Source: Marsupella aquatica (Eukaryota > Marchantiophyta). Taken from it: 64,000 bases of DNA. The stretch spans positions 17,980,001 to 18,044,000 of the forward strand of contig OZ316891.1 of NCBI GenBank assembly GCA_973895155.1, read 5' to 3'. The position numbers and the translations under genes were made by a program. The notes beneath the pieces are model-generated. The model was not told where the DNA came from. It searched no databases and was given only the letters and a program-made list of their open reading frames with translations. Below are positions 20,921 through 34,588 of this stretch, one piece after another (position 1 is the first letter of the stretch; every line of letters starts with the position of its first letter).

Positions 20921-23900
20921 ATGGCGAGTCCTGGAGGTGTAGGTGTAGGTGGAGGAGCAGGAGGAGGATCTCAGAGCAATGGGAGTGGAGGCGACTCGAG
21001 TAGCGGCAAGACGTCCACGCCAATGCAAACGTCACTAATGGATCTTATATCTGCGGATCCTCTCCCTCCCGGAGCGTCTGGATCTGGAAAAAAGTTGCCC
21101 ACGACCATCGCTTCACTGTCCCTCTCAACGCAATCCGAAACTCCAGCCAGAGTTTCGTCACCTCCACCGCAACGATATGGACTCGGACAGCGAAGGAGAA
21201 AGGTTCGTTTGCTTGTCAGATTCAATTTGGTCTGTGAGGGCACAGTTTACGAAAATCTGTATTTTCTTTCTTGTCTGTCTGGCAGGTCTCGCTCTTTTGG
21301 ATGATCGGAAATTTTATGACTAGTTTGTCATGTCTTCTTTTCTATTCCCAATGTAACTGCAGCCTAGTGATATGGATATGATCCAGCCCTCTGAATGGCT
21401 GCTACTACTTATGCTACATGTTAAGTAGATCGTCTAATGTCAATACTCTCTTTTGTAATGTTACAGCCACTTACATACTCCCAGCTCGCCAGATTGCTCA
21501 ACGAGCTTGCTGGAGCTGAAGATCAGGTATTCGAAGCACACGGATGAGTTTTGGTGCTTCAGTTATCTGCATTGCTCTCTCAATCGGACTGCTCGGGTGA
21601 ATGGATATTCGTCATCAGGGTCCATTTCGTGTGCAAAACATTGCTTAGCCAGTTAGTACCGTGTTGAACCGTGCTATACAGTGTGCAGTCAAGTCAACTA
21701 ACATTGCGTTGTGATTTGCCCTACAGAAAAGCTCACAAAAGCAGTTGAGGTATCAAGTTTTCCCGAAGCTTGCTGTGTACAATTCTGTGGACCCTTCTTT
21801 GGTGCCTTCTCTGCTCAAGGTAAAACTTCTTCGTTGCACTGACTTGAGAGTAGTCGATCATGGTTCCCTTGAATGCAAAAGGAAAATTGAAGGTATCACC
21901 TACATGAAGAGCACATATGTCACATCCTTCGTATAAGCGCTTCCCAATGTTGCCTGTCTCTGCAAGTTAACTGAATTCCCAAAAGATAGACAAGTTGCCC
22001 GGAGCAGTGGCGCTTGGACAGCCTTAATCTATATAATACTATTGGCATCAAAAAGCTGACTTGGAAAATTCAGCAAGATCAAGAAAACAGAAGGGAGAAA
22101 TTTATGTTTTTTCAGCACTGATCTTTTTCAGTAGTTAGTCCAGTGTCAGATTTCCGACGAGTCTTGCTCCAGATTTGTGCAGCTGTAGTGTCTTACCTTG
22201 TTGTCGAACGGCACAGTTGCATGAACAAGCAGATGACAGGCGTGTTGTAAGATACGTGTACTACTACCTAGCCCGGGTACTTGCAGAGAGTGGGGTCCAA
22301 GGCAATGCACCAGGAGGGGGGGTGCCAACACCCAATTGGGATGCTCTTGCTACTTTGAATGCTGCGGGTTCAGTTACAAGAGCAGACGTGATACCCCAAA
22401 TTGTTGATCGCCTCACCAAGGAAGCTGCAGATGCTAAGAATACAGGTGATCTAGTGAACCATGTGTCAGTGTTGCTTAGTTGCCTAGTGGGTGCCCAATT
22501 GAGATAATAATTTTTGCCTGGGTTGCAGTTCACGAAAGGAGGATTGCTGCTCTCAAGGCACTCAGCTTTGCCCCAATAGCCGATGACGACATTTTAGAGA
22601 AGTCCTATATAATTGTATTCAAAATACTGGATAAGGTATCTCCACCACTCATATGTTAGTAGCTTTGGTTTGCTCATACTTGCTATTTTTAGGGCGGATT
22701 TAAAATAAATAAATTCTTTCCCTTTTTTTTCTTCTTTTTCTTTTTGTGGCAAACGAGTGATTGTTCGATCTCACTATCTCATTGGGCTTCTCTGTATATT
22801 TACCATATCGAGACCACTTGCCAGCCCTGGGAGTAATCACAAGTGATGCATTCTGCAGGTTGCAGATGCTGGAAAATTGAGGAGAAAGAGGGGCATATTT
22901 GGTAGACAAACTGTAGATAAAGAGGTAAACGGAGATATTTGTCTTGGCTTTGGGTCTCCCCGTAGGATTTGTTCACAAGAGATCGTCTGGATCCTATGTA
23001 CACAATAAGATAGCAGTAAGTTTCACATTAATGCTGTTATTTAGATTGATAAGTCTACTCCCCCTTGTTGTATTGTACCCAGTGATGGAGAAGATCTTCT
23101 TGGTTCAATTCCTTCCTTTCAGGGCCTGATTTGGTCTCATCAGTTTTGTGTCATCTACGGAAGACGAACGTTGTAAAGCAAGGCATAGATCGAAGAACCG
23201 TGTTCTAATGAGTTATTGAAAGCATGTGTATCTGTTTCATGTTGTCACGGAGATGGGTCACTGCACTTCAATAAAACTTCGTTGTTTTCCAGTCCGCCAC
23301 TCGCAGTAATCTGCAGTATGCCGCTCTCAGTACCTTACGGCGGTTACCGCTTGACCCAGAGAATCCTGCTTTCCTTCATCGTGCTGTTCAAGGGTATGTC
23401 ACTACTTAACAACAAGGCTTACCAAGTGTCTATCATAATGCAGCTCTTCATCAAGATTCAATTGCCATCTCCAATGCCTGTAATGTCAGGATATTATGCT
23501 TGCGGACGTTTTTGAATTCGAGTTGAATTTTGGTATCTCCTTTAAATGTACGTGGTGCGTATGAAAACTGCGTGCCTACAAGATAGGTTTACCAGGGATA
23601 CAGGTGCAACATATGCATGTTAGCTTCTATAAATATTGAATTGAAGCTTGGCGTGATGGTCCACCCTTTCTAAGAATTTCTTTCCTTGTTTCTCCGAGAT
23701 TATTCCTTACCAATTGCTGGCAGGACATGTTCTATGTTCCTGTATTTTTCCTGTATGATCTCTGATTTATTTTTGTTCGAGACAGTATAGCATGTGCGGA
23801 TCCCGTGGGAGTGCGGCATGCACTGGCAATGGTTTCAGAGTTGGCACCAAGAGATCCCTTTAGTGTTGCTATTGCAGTGGGTAAGTTTTTCTGAAATCTC

Positions 23901-26900
23901 ATACCTTTGGACAGTCTCTCAAGGCATTATCTAGCACTATTCATGTCTCCACCTGCTTCATGTTTATTGTATCCTAGATATCTTGCTGTCCAGATTGCCA
24001 GAGGATTGCCCAACTGATCCCTTCATACTCGCATTCAAAAATTCTTTGCACCTAGCATATCTGTGATTGGGCCCAGCTTTTTTATCTAACCAATGAAGCT
24101 CGATAGGCTCTGACAGTATTACCATTTGGGAACGAATGAACTCACTCACTTGTTATTATCTGCCTCGTCTTTCTTTGCAGCCAAGCTCTCTCTTGCGGGA
24201 GGTACTTCTTCTTTCTCCCTCTTTGCTTTCAACGTGGTTATTCTCTATTAGGTTTTGTTGACTGGTCTGTTCTATGTTCCTGTCTCTATATTAGAGCTTC
24301 GTGGAGATTGGTAGTTTCCTGAGTTTTTATTTTATGTGTCTTTAGCGAGATACACTGAGCATCTGACAAAGTCCTATGTTCGAGTTTGCAGGATCGTTAC
24401 AGGAGGTTTTGCAAATGAACGATGTTTTGGCGCGAGTTTATCTCGCACGTCTCTGTTATATATTATGCAGTGCTCCTGCCATTGATGGTAAGCCGCAGTC
24501 AGCAACCGCCAAACGTGTATAAATTCATCATTCGGAAATGTCGTTTTACTCTAGGCAAACTTGTGAATGAACTTCAGTAACAAGAACTCGTACTTAAGTT
24601 CCTTACTTGGTTGTGTAGAGAAGCCAGACTTAAAATCTCACTTCAGAACTATTCTTTATCAACTTCTTTTGGATCCAAGCGAAAGGGTATGCTTTGAAGC
24701 CATAATGTGCATTCTTGGGAAGGTCGAAGGGAATGAAAGGTACGACAGATGCTTGTTGACATAGTCTGGCAGACTTGACTGTTCGTACTTCGTTCTCCAT
24801 GTGACGTTCCGTACTTTAATTTTTCCGTCGTGGTTTCACTTACATGAAAAAGGAATCCCTTGTATAGATTTGTATACAATGGATGTAGTACTCGTCCCCC
24901 TGAAAAGAGCAGAATATTTGAAGGGTTGATCTTCCTTGTAATTTAACCTTGCTCGTTTGCAACCTGCAGCACAGAAGTGCGTGCAAGGGGTTGGGCACAT
25001 TTGATAACAGCAATTTTGAAGTTTCCTGAACCACCTCCAATCCCAAAGAAGGATGGATCAAAAGATGCAGCAAAAGATGGGACTGTCGTTGAGTCTAAGG
25101 ATGGTGTTCCTCCTAGAGTTCCTAAAGAACGGCAGGCACCTCGCCAGCGTCGTCCTCAACCTCTCATCAAGTTGGTCATGAGAAGGTTGGAGAGCATTCA
25201 ATAATTTTGTTTTGGCTGTGTTGCACAATGTTAGGAATTTGATTGTTTTTCATGGATTACTTAACTTCTATATGTAATTCATCACGGAGAATCATCACCT
25301 GAAATTGGACGAGTCGTGCTTGTTTATAATGTGTCACAGACTCTCTATGCATGTCAAAATGCGTGTGCATGGTTTTCGTCGTTCTTTCGGACTAGTGGAA
25401 ATGTAAATCGCAAGGAACTGAATCAGTCAACTAAGTGCTAAAGGAGATTGGTCAAGAATCCCAATATTTTGATTTTTGATTGCTCATCCCAGTGATCTTG
25501 GTTCACGTCTGATTTAAAAATCGTTGTAGGTTACTAGATCTTGTAGCCTTTATCGGTTATGTGATTCGTGTCTCGAGTCAGCCTGCCAGGTCTATGCTGT
25601 TGATAATTTTTGTTCTGGGTTCGTTTGAACAGGAGAGGTAAGTGAGTCTGCATATGTGATTTGCTTTTCTCACATAATTGTTTGGGTTCACAGGATGGAG
25701 TCAGCGTTAAGAAGCAACTCAAGGCCAGTCCTTCATGGGGCAGTAAGGGTTGTGCAAGAGATAGGAAAGAGCCGTGCAGCAGCTTTTGCTGTTGGCCTTC
25801 GAATAGATGAAGATGCTCAGGCAGATACGGGTGACTATGAAGATGACTATGAAGGTAGGTGCATATCCTATACTTCGTGAAATAGTTTGTGGTCTTACGC
25901 CTTCTTAGATGTTGAGAACATGGATCTATAACTCTTTTCAATGTCTGTACAGGCTCTAGGGCAAGAATGAGTTCGATTCCCTCCCAAATATCTTCTATGG
26001 GTGGAAAAGAAACAATAGCAAGCATGCTGTCATCACTGATGGAAGGAGTGCGAATCACGGTGGCCTGTGAATGTGTTTACGTCCGAGCTGCAGTTATTAA
26101 ATCCATGATCTGGATGCTCTCTCCCTACGAGTCAGTTGATGAGCTGAAGTCCATCATAGCCGGAGAGCTTGTAGATCCAGTTTGGCCTGCCTCGTTATTG
26201 AATGACATCCTTTTGACTCTACATGCCCGTTTCAAGGTTTGTCATTTATCACTTCTCTATCATTTCGATTTTCCGGTAGTAACAAATAGTTAGGTGACGT
26301 GGGGTCGTAATTTAGTTCTCTGTATCAGACGGACATATGCCATTTATCATTTATCACTTCTCTATCATTTCGAATTTCTTTGTAAGTAACAATGATGTAG
26401 GAGTTGTGGGGTTCAATTTAGCTCAAAGTTCTCTGCCATCTGACGGACATTATTGCCATTGCAAGGTTCCCAATTTGATGTGTGCATGTGCATATCATCT
26501 GCATGGCAGAATTGATTGAATTCTGTGTTTTCTGTAAAACTCCAGGCAACACCTGAGATGGCAGTCATTTTACTCGATATTTCGAGGCTCTTTGCTACGA
26601 AAGTTCCAGGGAAGATCGATTCAGATGTTCTTCAGCTTCTTTGGAAGGTGGGATTTTGAAGTCGCTTTCTAAAAACTCCTTCCACTCGAGAGACTAACCT
26701 AATCGTGTGGTCTTTGCCAGACCCTGGTCCGAAATTTTTGCTTGCTTCTGGGTCCTGTGTTATAGTGTATGCCCTTTCTCAGTGTAAGAGAATATGGGTA
26801 ATGATGAAACAAATTCCCAAAAAGATTGAAAGCAGCTTACGCCTAAGTAGTGCGTAAAGTTGACGTGGAACAGAACATCAAAATGCTCGAATGGAGGAGA

Positions 26901-29900
26901 TTTAACCCGGTATTGGTTGCCCTGACAGACATGTCTGATAGGTAGTGGAGCAGAGGGTAAGCACAGAGCTCTCGAGGCAGTGACTATTGTTTTGGACCTC
27001 CCTCCACCCCCTCCTACTGCAATGGCTGGGTATGGAAGATCCTCTGCAACGGATCCAAAGTCGGCGCTTGCTCTTCAGCGGCTGATCCAAGCAGCTGTAT
27101 GATATCCCCGCCTTTTTTCTGTCGCAAATTTGTTTTCTACGTTCTTAACCCCCATCTTTCCCTGCATTAATGTCCTAGTCCTCTACCCCGTAACACTGTT
27201 TGGGCATGTATTTGTGGCGTTCCGTTTTTTGTCCTCATCTGTGTTTGCTGTCCGATGTTGCGTGCATGCCTTGCAGTCTCGACCCACTGTGCACCAGCGT
27301 CATATCTCGCCCAAAGCAATTTGACTTGAACATCACTCTCTCCAAATGAATGTTGTGTGCAGGTTTGGTTCTTGGGTGAGAATGCCAATTATGCAGCCTC
27401 AGAATATGCCTGGGATACATCAACTCCCCCAGCAGCTGGTCTGTTGATGCTTGACTCAGACAAAATGGTTGCTGCTGCAAATTCAAGAAACCCTACCCTT
27501 GCAGGAGCACTCACACGCCTTCAACGGTGTGCGTTCAGTGGAAGTTGGGAGGTAATTTCTTTCATGTGGACAATGGGGACAACGCCGTGAATGTTTGCAA
27601 ACTCAAAATTTGGGCAATTCCTTCGGACCCGGTGTGCTGGCGTTACAATTAGCTACGATTCAGTGGCCATTTGCACATCTTGATAGATAATGTTATGCCA
27701 TCGTTTTTGGGCTGTACTAACAAAACAGTTATGTTTTGCAGGTACGAATAGTTGCTGCTCAAGCCTTGATAACTGTTGCAATCAGATCAGGCGAGCCATA
27801 CAGGTTGCAGATATATGACTTCTTGCATGCATTAGCTAGGGGAGGTACTAGAGAAAGAATATCAGATCTGGCCGCGAACAATGGTGAAGACCAAGGGGCG
27901 AGTGGGACAGGCTTAAGTTCCATCATCTCTTCAATGCTGAAGGTTTTGGATGAGATGTACAAAGCTCAGGATCAACTTATCAAGTAAGTAGCATGTACTG
28001 AAGGCAAAGGTATCCAATATTGAGTACTTTTGGCTGCTATTTGGTTTATCGGAAAACAGAAACAATCAATGTTGAAATTTGCCGGTGTTTTCTTGTTCTA
28101 TTTGATCTCGACTCTGATGTACTCATTGCATTGCTATTGCGTATGGATAAGTCACCGGATTTATCTTAGTAGAATTCCGGGGGTGTAATCCAGACCGCTC
28201 TACTTGAGGGTCAACCTAGTGACGAGCGCCTTTTGTATACTAGGAAGGTACGAGTACGAATTTTTGCCTTTTGACACTTGATAACCAGCCTGCTACGTTG
28301 CCTCTCTCAAAGGTGTAATGTACTGGTTTTTCCAGGGATATGAGATATCATGATAATAGGAAGGAGGAATGGACTGACGATGAATTGAAGAAACTTTTTG
28401 AGACTCACGAACGACTTCTTGATCTTTGTTCCCTCTTCTGTTTTGTTCCTCGATCGAAGTATCTGCCAGTTGGGCCAACAAGGTGCGTCCAGTCTTAATT
28501 GCGACCATCTGAGGGATGCCGTTGAAATTAGTTGTGGAGATATGAAAAAAACTTCTCGAGGAAACTGTTGGGTTCTTATCCGCAGTTCATAGTGTTGATC
28601 TTCTGACGTTGGTTATGTGCAGTGCATATCTACTGAACATATATCGCAAACGACATCGGATTGATGTTTCCATGGGGCTTGATGATCCAGCAGTCGCAAC
28701 AGGAATATCCGACCTACTGGATATTCCTAAAGCTTCAGCTGGAGGGCTTGACTATCCCCCTCTGTATGCTGAGCCAGCCCAAACGGCAAATTCGCCAGAG
28801 GATGAGAATGATGAAAGAGAGTATAATGAATATCATGACTTTAAGTGGAATACTGCTGGGCAAGAAGCGGTAAGAGGGGTCTCAAGCATAACGTTTAGGG
28901 TTATGACTCGTTCTTTAAGGCTTGCCAATGCAATAATTGTTCTCTGACTCTTCTTGGGTACGTGACGTGGCTTTCAGGTGAATGAGTTTCTTGGAGGTGG
29001 TGGAACAGATGCTCCGGAGGCTGATGATTCAGATGAAGACGATGACAGTGTTGCACGCCAATCTGTAACTTATGACGACATCTTCAGTAAGGGTCTTGTA
29101 GAGACGTCAGATGTGGAGGTATGTTGAGATGGGAATGAGTGCATCAATGGTTGTGAAACCGTGCCGAGGTTACTAGACATATCAATAGATTACGGCTGAC
29201 GAAGTTTTTAAAGGTTTGTCTGGACGGCAATATTGCTTTGGCAGGATGAACGTTCTTCAGGAGCCTCATCGCCAGAATCAACATATTCATTAAAAGGATA
29301 CGGCAGCAATAGATACGCGTCTCTCTTCGCACCTTCATCTGGTCAAAACACTCGTCGGGTGGGTGGTACAAACAGACCCCGTCCCTGTTGTTAGCGGAAA
29401 TATCTACTTCGCTATTGTACTTTAGATTCCATGTTGACAGTATGTGCAATTGGAGTTGGTGTGCTGACGATCTCTTGGACTTGGCATTTCTTTAAGCGGA
29501 GAATCCCTTAATGAACAGGCGCAGCATGCATTTTCTCAAAACATCAATAATGATTAATCTCTTACAGCACCAAAGACATACCCGAACATTGGCTCCCATG
29601 CCTTCCGTTCTTTTCTCTTACAGGTGGAAATTTAGGGTCTGCATGAATTAGATCCCTTTCATGCAATTTTAAATATTCCAATGAACACCAATAAATTGCA
29701 GCTGCGTTGAGATCCAAAATATAGTCGATCTTCTTCGGAACTCTAGGCTTACATCTTCTAAAATTCGTACTGTTGTACCTTTCCCTGACTTTGGTATCCC
29801 TACTTATTTGCATTGATGTGTTCTATGTTCAGGATGAAAAGCCTTCAAGAGCAGCATCCACTTTGCGGGATTCCCTCTCAAAAACTGGCTCACCCTCATC

Positions 29901-30693
29901 TTCCGTAGTAAGATGCGAAAGTCTCAGACCCTTGTGCCAGAAATCCGCCTGTGGTCCAAATTCTGTTATTCCCAGCTTTTGCACTCATCTCAGTCAGTTT
30001 TTATTTCAGTACTTGCAAGGTCAATTATTTTCCTCAATTGTGTTGACATGGAGGTTTTCGTCTGCAGAGAATATCAGGATGGAAGCAAGAAGAACTTTCC
30101 AACATATCCAGAACAGGCTCATTCAACGATGAGTCTGCTCAAAGTACAGGAGATGGTGACAATCTCGATGATGACATCCAGCCAGGGAGGGCACTGTATG
30201 ATTTTACGGCCGGTGGGGATGAAGAGGTAAGCGTCCAGACCAAAAGTGAAGTACTGTTAAAAAGTCTCTGATTTTCACTAGAGAGAACTTTGACCAACCT
30301 CTGTTCTATGACAGGTGAGCGTTGCTGCCGGAGATGAATTGGAAATAGAGTACGAAGTCGATGGGTGGTACTTCGTAAGTACCAGTTTGACTTATAAATC
30401 CCTTGTTTGAGATTGGTGTTGATTGATCGGTCGCCGTCAACCTCTCAGCTCGGCTTGTATGCTCAGCGCCCCTCCTCGGATGTGTTTTAGAAGCGTGCAG
30501 TGGATATGATTTTGGAAAATTTTCATAGTTTCCTGGTCGACTTGTATCCTTGCTAGTCCAGGGTTAGTAACTTCTCCCAAGCATGTGGAATGAATTTTGT
30601 TATCGCCTTCATGTGCAGGTGGTGAAGAAAGTTCCTGGCCCAGATGGCAAAGCTAGTGGACTTGTTCCTGTTCTGTACGTCAGTGCCTTCTAG
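20921..30693 (+). CDS. TASH3: TASH3, SH3 subunit of the TPLATE/TSET complex
   Basis: TPLATE/TSET is the adaptin-like complex driving clathrin-mediated endocytosis at the plant plasma membrane. I recognised TASH3 by near-complete colinearity with the remembered Arabidopsis protein, including VFPKLAVYNSVDPSL, VRYVYYYLARVL, YQLLLDPSERVCFEAI, TVACECVYVRA and NANYAASEYAWD. The C-terminal SH3 domain spans ALYDFTAGGDEE to GLVPVLYV. Exons: 20921-21202, 21467-21526, 21727-21819, 22217-22445, 22529-22635, 22859-22924, 23293-23393, 23786-23880, 24181-24201, 24392-24487, 24619-24739, 24970-25185, 25694-25854, 25953-26236, 26546-26647, 26929-27096, 27363-27551, 27742-27983, 28336-28482, 28623-28869, 28978-29118, 29245-29358, 29833-29907, 30068-30226, 30315-30374, 30619-30693. 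These sum to 3,651 nt (1,216 aa) with all phases compatible and GT-AG introns. The N-terminus is Gly/Ser-rich. The ATG at 20,921 is the first in frame. Confidence 0.95.
24181..24201 (+). other. TASH3: 21-nt microexon of TASH3
   Basis: This exon encodes only AKLSLAG, with the first and last codons shared with its neighbours. It is needed to keep the reading frame between the exon ending at 23,880 and the one starting at 24,392. Its product fits the LGKL..GG stretch of the family. It is preceded by a pyrimidine tract and CAG and followed by GTACTT. Confidence 0.8.
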
Positions 30694-31610
30694 ATTAACA
30701 GCTGTCACAGTATCTGTGTGCAATGACCATCACCTACGGGCTACTGTGCACCCACACTACCGTTTAGCTGCAAGTTTTTCTAACCTGCTGGAAAGCGTCC
30801 ACCGAAATGTGATGGTGCTATAAATTACAAGAATCTGTTTGAGCTTTATCCACGCACTGAGGATTGAAGGAAGTCATTAGCAGCAGCTGCAAGGAATGAT
30901 GGCATGTTGAGTAATGTCCATTTGGCCATGTGTCCAAGAATTGATGTCGGTCTAATCAATTTGCTCCGCTGTTCCCTTCTCAGTACAAGTCTGCGAGACC
31001 AAAGTAGAGGGCAGGGCGGGAGTGCCTGACAAAAGAACGTTTTGGAATTTCTAAAAAATGGAGCCTGGAATTCTTGGTGAAACCCAGTTTTACCTACCTT
31101 AGAAACCAAGCTGGGGCTCAGGTTGCGGTGTTGATCACATAATAGCATTTGTGCCGTGTACCATGGCCCAAGATGAACGAAGAAGGATGGTCAATCACCA
31201 TGGCGCAATACTGTAATATTAATACTCATTGCGTATACCTCTTACAACTGAACCTTTTGTTGCAAGTAAAAGCATCAAATGACGGTCCTCGATACCACAG
31301 TGAAGTGTAAGGTTCCACAATAGGAGGGACTCGTCTTTTCTTATAGTAGATTACATTTTTGATTGCAAATAGTGCAGAATCGTATTTCAGTACTTTGTAC
31401 AACAACATATAAATTGTGATTTCTAACTGCACCATAGTAGATGTTGCGAGACATTCACTCCTGACTTACGGCTAGACCATCTTGTGGTGTGGTTGGGCTA
31501 ACTAAGTCTATTAGTTGGTTTGCATTTGAGTGGGGGTTATATATGAGCGGATATGACGGACCTCTCTTCATGGCTTTTGAGATACTGCAAGTGTCACACG
31601 TAGGTACGCC
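30694..31610. other. TASH3 3' flank, non-coding
   Basis: This stretch holds the expected 3' untranslated region and intergenic sequence. No gene or strong repeat was seen. A clear polyadenylation signal could not be chosen. Confidence 0.5.
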
Positions 31611-31680
31611 AGACATCCCATTCTTTGCTCTTTGAGTTGATTATCAGACATCCCATTCTTTGCTCTTTGAGTTGATTATC
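31611..31680. repeat. Exact 35-bp tandem duplication
   Basis: Two perfect copies of a 35-bp unit starting AGACATCCCATTCTTTGCTC lie head to tail (31,611-31,645 and 31,646-31,680). Perfect identity implies a recent event. Confidence 0.9.
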
Positions 31681-32170
31681 ATTTCCTTACAGTATATTAT
31701 GTCTTCAACTTTTATTGACCTGCCCCCCAAATTCATTGAATTTACTAAGGTGTCCCCAAAATAATTTTATTTACTAACCTGACCCTTTTCTGATATGGGT
31801 TATTATTGTCTCTGGGTATAATGAAGAAGACAGGAAATAGGTAAACAAGATTTTTTTTTTCTATTTTTAATATATTGTTATCAAAAAAAATTCACTATTA
31901 TAAAAAAAAATGACAATTTAAAAATGTTTCTTAAAATATATTATTTTCAAAAAAATTTAACAATGTAACATTTTTGGCTAGCTTTGAACACTAAGCAAAA
32001 AAACTAGTAGATCTAAAAAAAAATACTTCTTTTCTCAAAACAAAAAAATCAAAAAAAAATTACACCCATTTTTCTGTTACCAATTTTTTTCCTATTACCA
32101 GTTTTTGTTATTAACTCTTGTTTTCTGTTTTTTGTAAACACCTCATCCGGGCTATCTATCTAATGTTGAT
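31681..32170. other. AT-rich intergenic sequence
   Basis: Long A and T runs dominate. No coding or structured feature is supported. Confidence 0.5.
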
Positions 32171-32179
32171 GAGAGGCCT

Positions 32180-33624
32180 TTGCGCAGACTATCAAGGAGG
32201 TCCACTGACTCAGGCCCGTCTCAGTTTGAGATGACACCAATGCAGCTAGATATCTATAATCAGCGTCTTGAAACCGACAGTCCATCACCTAAAGTCACCC
32301 CCTCCAAACGGCAAACCAGGTCAAGTCCTGTCCCACCTATACACATCCTCCATAGTCCACTACCTGAATCCAATATCGGCATTTGAGTGACTCGGTCAAG
32401 AAGGTTAAGCGGATCCAATCAAATTTGACCGATTGATTCGGATGTTGAAATTGTTCACATTCCTGAGAGCCCATTCAAACAGAAGACGTTTGAAGATGCT
32501 CTCGATGAAGCGGAGCTCACCCCCTTGGGTCGTCGAAAGAGATTCATTCCAGATCCAACCCCGTTGAAGCGTCAAACCAGCACCAATCACACAACTGCTG
32601 ATGCGTATTCCGTCAAGATTCTTGACACTCCTCCTCCATAGACGAGAACCAGACCTCAGACAGATGTCCGTGGAGGAGATTCAGATGTGGACATTCTTGA
32701 GAACACGACTGGTCGACCAGGGACTCCCAGGGAACGTCCACATTCCGCTCCTGTGGTAATTGAGGTGGACGTCCAACCGCGTACCTGGCATATCCGTCGC
32801 ATTTCGACAACTGGTTCAAGTCCTGGATGTCGAGGTGCATATAGAGGTAAGGAACGAAGTGTGTGCGGTACCTTCATTCGACAAGTGGGACTTCCTCAAC
32901 CTAGACGTGGGGTTGTTGCGCTTTGCTTCATAGGTACAAGCAAATTCCACACCTGCCCATTTCCGAACAACAAATGTTGCCAAAAGTCTGGACAGCCAAA
33001 TGCCACAGGAAGCCTCCCCCCACTCCCAGAGGTCCTCCCAGTCATTTGCGGAACATCCCTAGCAAAAGAGGAGATCGATTTCCTACAACAGAATGGAGTT
33101 CGAGTTCTAACTTTAGCACAAAATGCTCACTGGCGACCATTCGATCAAATCTTGAACTTTCCAGTCACTCCCGGTGATGTTGTGATTAACCTTGATAGTT
33201 ATCCCGAACACATTCATCACTCGTATCCAGATGAGAGACTAAAAACCAGGAATGGGCACACTCGGCATCGAAGAGGAGTCCCCTCGACTGATGGTCGAAA
33301 AAGGATGAATTCAGCAAAGAAAGAAGTGATGTCCTATGATTCAGTACTTCAGGTTCGAGATGGGAATGCCACAGGACTCTGCGCAACAGTCTTGACTCGA
33401 CAGGGTCAGCGGACACAAGGGATCCATCTTGTTCAGATTTGTGTCTTCCCCTCTTGTTCTTGTATCAATTTCACAACCTTGATGGAGTTAGTTTCGATGA
33501 TCCCGCTACTGTGAAGAAATACGCAAGACGTGCTCAATCAGGTGAAATTTTCGAACCCATCCTACCTTTTCTACATTTACAACTCACTCATGTCTCAGTA
33601 GATTTTTTTAGTGGCATGTTCTAG
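32180..33624 (+). pseudogene. Fragment of an unidentified mobile-type gene
   Basis: Several overlapping plus-strand frames make up one decayed coding region. The first part is Pro/Ser/Thr-rich with repeated TP-K-RQT phrases (for example TPSKRQTRSSPVP and a related PLKRQTS further on). The frame at 32,687-33,514 then reads through SPGCRGAYRGKERSVCG and a Cys-rich FHTCPFPNNKCC, followed by a hydrophobic segment including SLAKEEIDFLQQNGVRVL and DVVINLDSYPEHIHHSY. A related CRGAFKG...CPAC phrase ends the window at about 63,890-64,000 after similar Pro-rich sequence. The two loci seem to be copies of the same family. I do not recognise the family and give no function. Confidence 0.45.
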
Positions 33625-34440
33625 TCCTCTTTCCCATTGTTGGGGAATGGTTACTTCAACAATTCGGGCAGAACCTATTGAAATAAGATATAAACCCTTT
33701 GGAAACTTTTCAAAAATTTATGCAAAAGAATGCCCCCTCCTAGCTCACAAAAAAGGCCTCACAAAACGGCAGCAGCGGTACCGCAAATCTGCACATTTTG
33801 TACAACACCAGCAACAACAACAACAGAGGCAACGTCACAGTCACTACCCGTGTCCCTCCATCGCTCCGCAGAAGTACTACTGTAAGTTGTCGTCGACGAG
33901 GAAGAAACAACAATCGAACAAAGTGAAAACGGATTGCGATTCCCCTCGACGCAAACAATCCAATCCTGCTAGCCGCTCTGCTAAAGATAATAAAAATTTT
34001 AACTTTTTCTACCAAATCTTGAAATTGTAAAATAATTCTGTTTCGGAAGTAGCAGCAGTTTAAAAGGTTAACCTATTCGGGAATCTCCGGATCTATACTT
34101 ATTTTCAGCTCCCTGAAGCATTTTGTCGCTTGCTATGCCCTTCCTCGTCTCTGGGTGTTAGAACTTAATTTTGCTGCTCTTTCCAATAGACGAGAATCCC
34201 CATTGATCATCCCCATGGGGGTGGCGAAGGAAGAGTACCAATCGGTCATAAAAAACCACTAACACCTTGGTGTCATCCCGCACTTGGAAAAAGTTTGATT
34301 ATGTTTATTGGTAAAAGACTCATAAGTATTTTAATGATGTTGACCCTTGGGATGATCAGTATATTTTAATCCTTCACCCCCGAAAAAACTTAAAATACCT
34401 GCTCCATTTACAATCCCGTGACCCGATGACGGGAAAGTCA
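33625..34440. other. Low-complexity ORF and spacer before plastid mosaic
   Basis: A 139-residue plus-strand frame (33,611-34,030) holds a glutamine run and many basic residues, and has no recognisable domain. It may continue the decayed gene to its left. From 34,031 to the first plastid match nothing is supported. Confidence 0.35.
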
Positions 34441-34445
34441 GCGAC

Positions 34446-34446
34446 T

Positions 34447-34529
<83 letters not shown>
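34446..34529 (+). pseudogene. rrn23: Plastid 23S rRNA fragment
   Basis: Contains the universally conserved GGCGGCCGTAACTATAACGG and the plastid/bacterial form GGGTAAGTTCCGACCCGCAC. Only about 84 bases of a gene of roughly 2.8 kb are present, so it is a non-functional remnant. Confidence 0.95.
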
Positions 34530-34588
34530 GTCTGTTTAGGGTTCCAAACTAAGTTATGGCAACTAAACAAGAGGTTTTAGAGGAAAAT

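Noticed and set aside
25534-26058. Long minus-strand frame across TASH3 exons
   Set aside because: It lies antisense to well-supported exons and has no motif.
34446-34529. A functional rRNA gene at the 23S match (and likewise the 16S match at 36,340)
   Set aside because: Each match covers only about 85-100 bases, on different strands, among unrelated plastid fragments.
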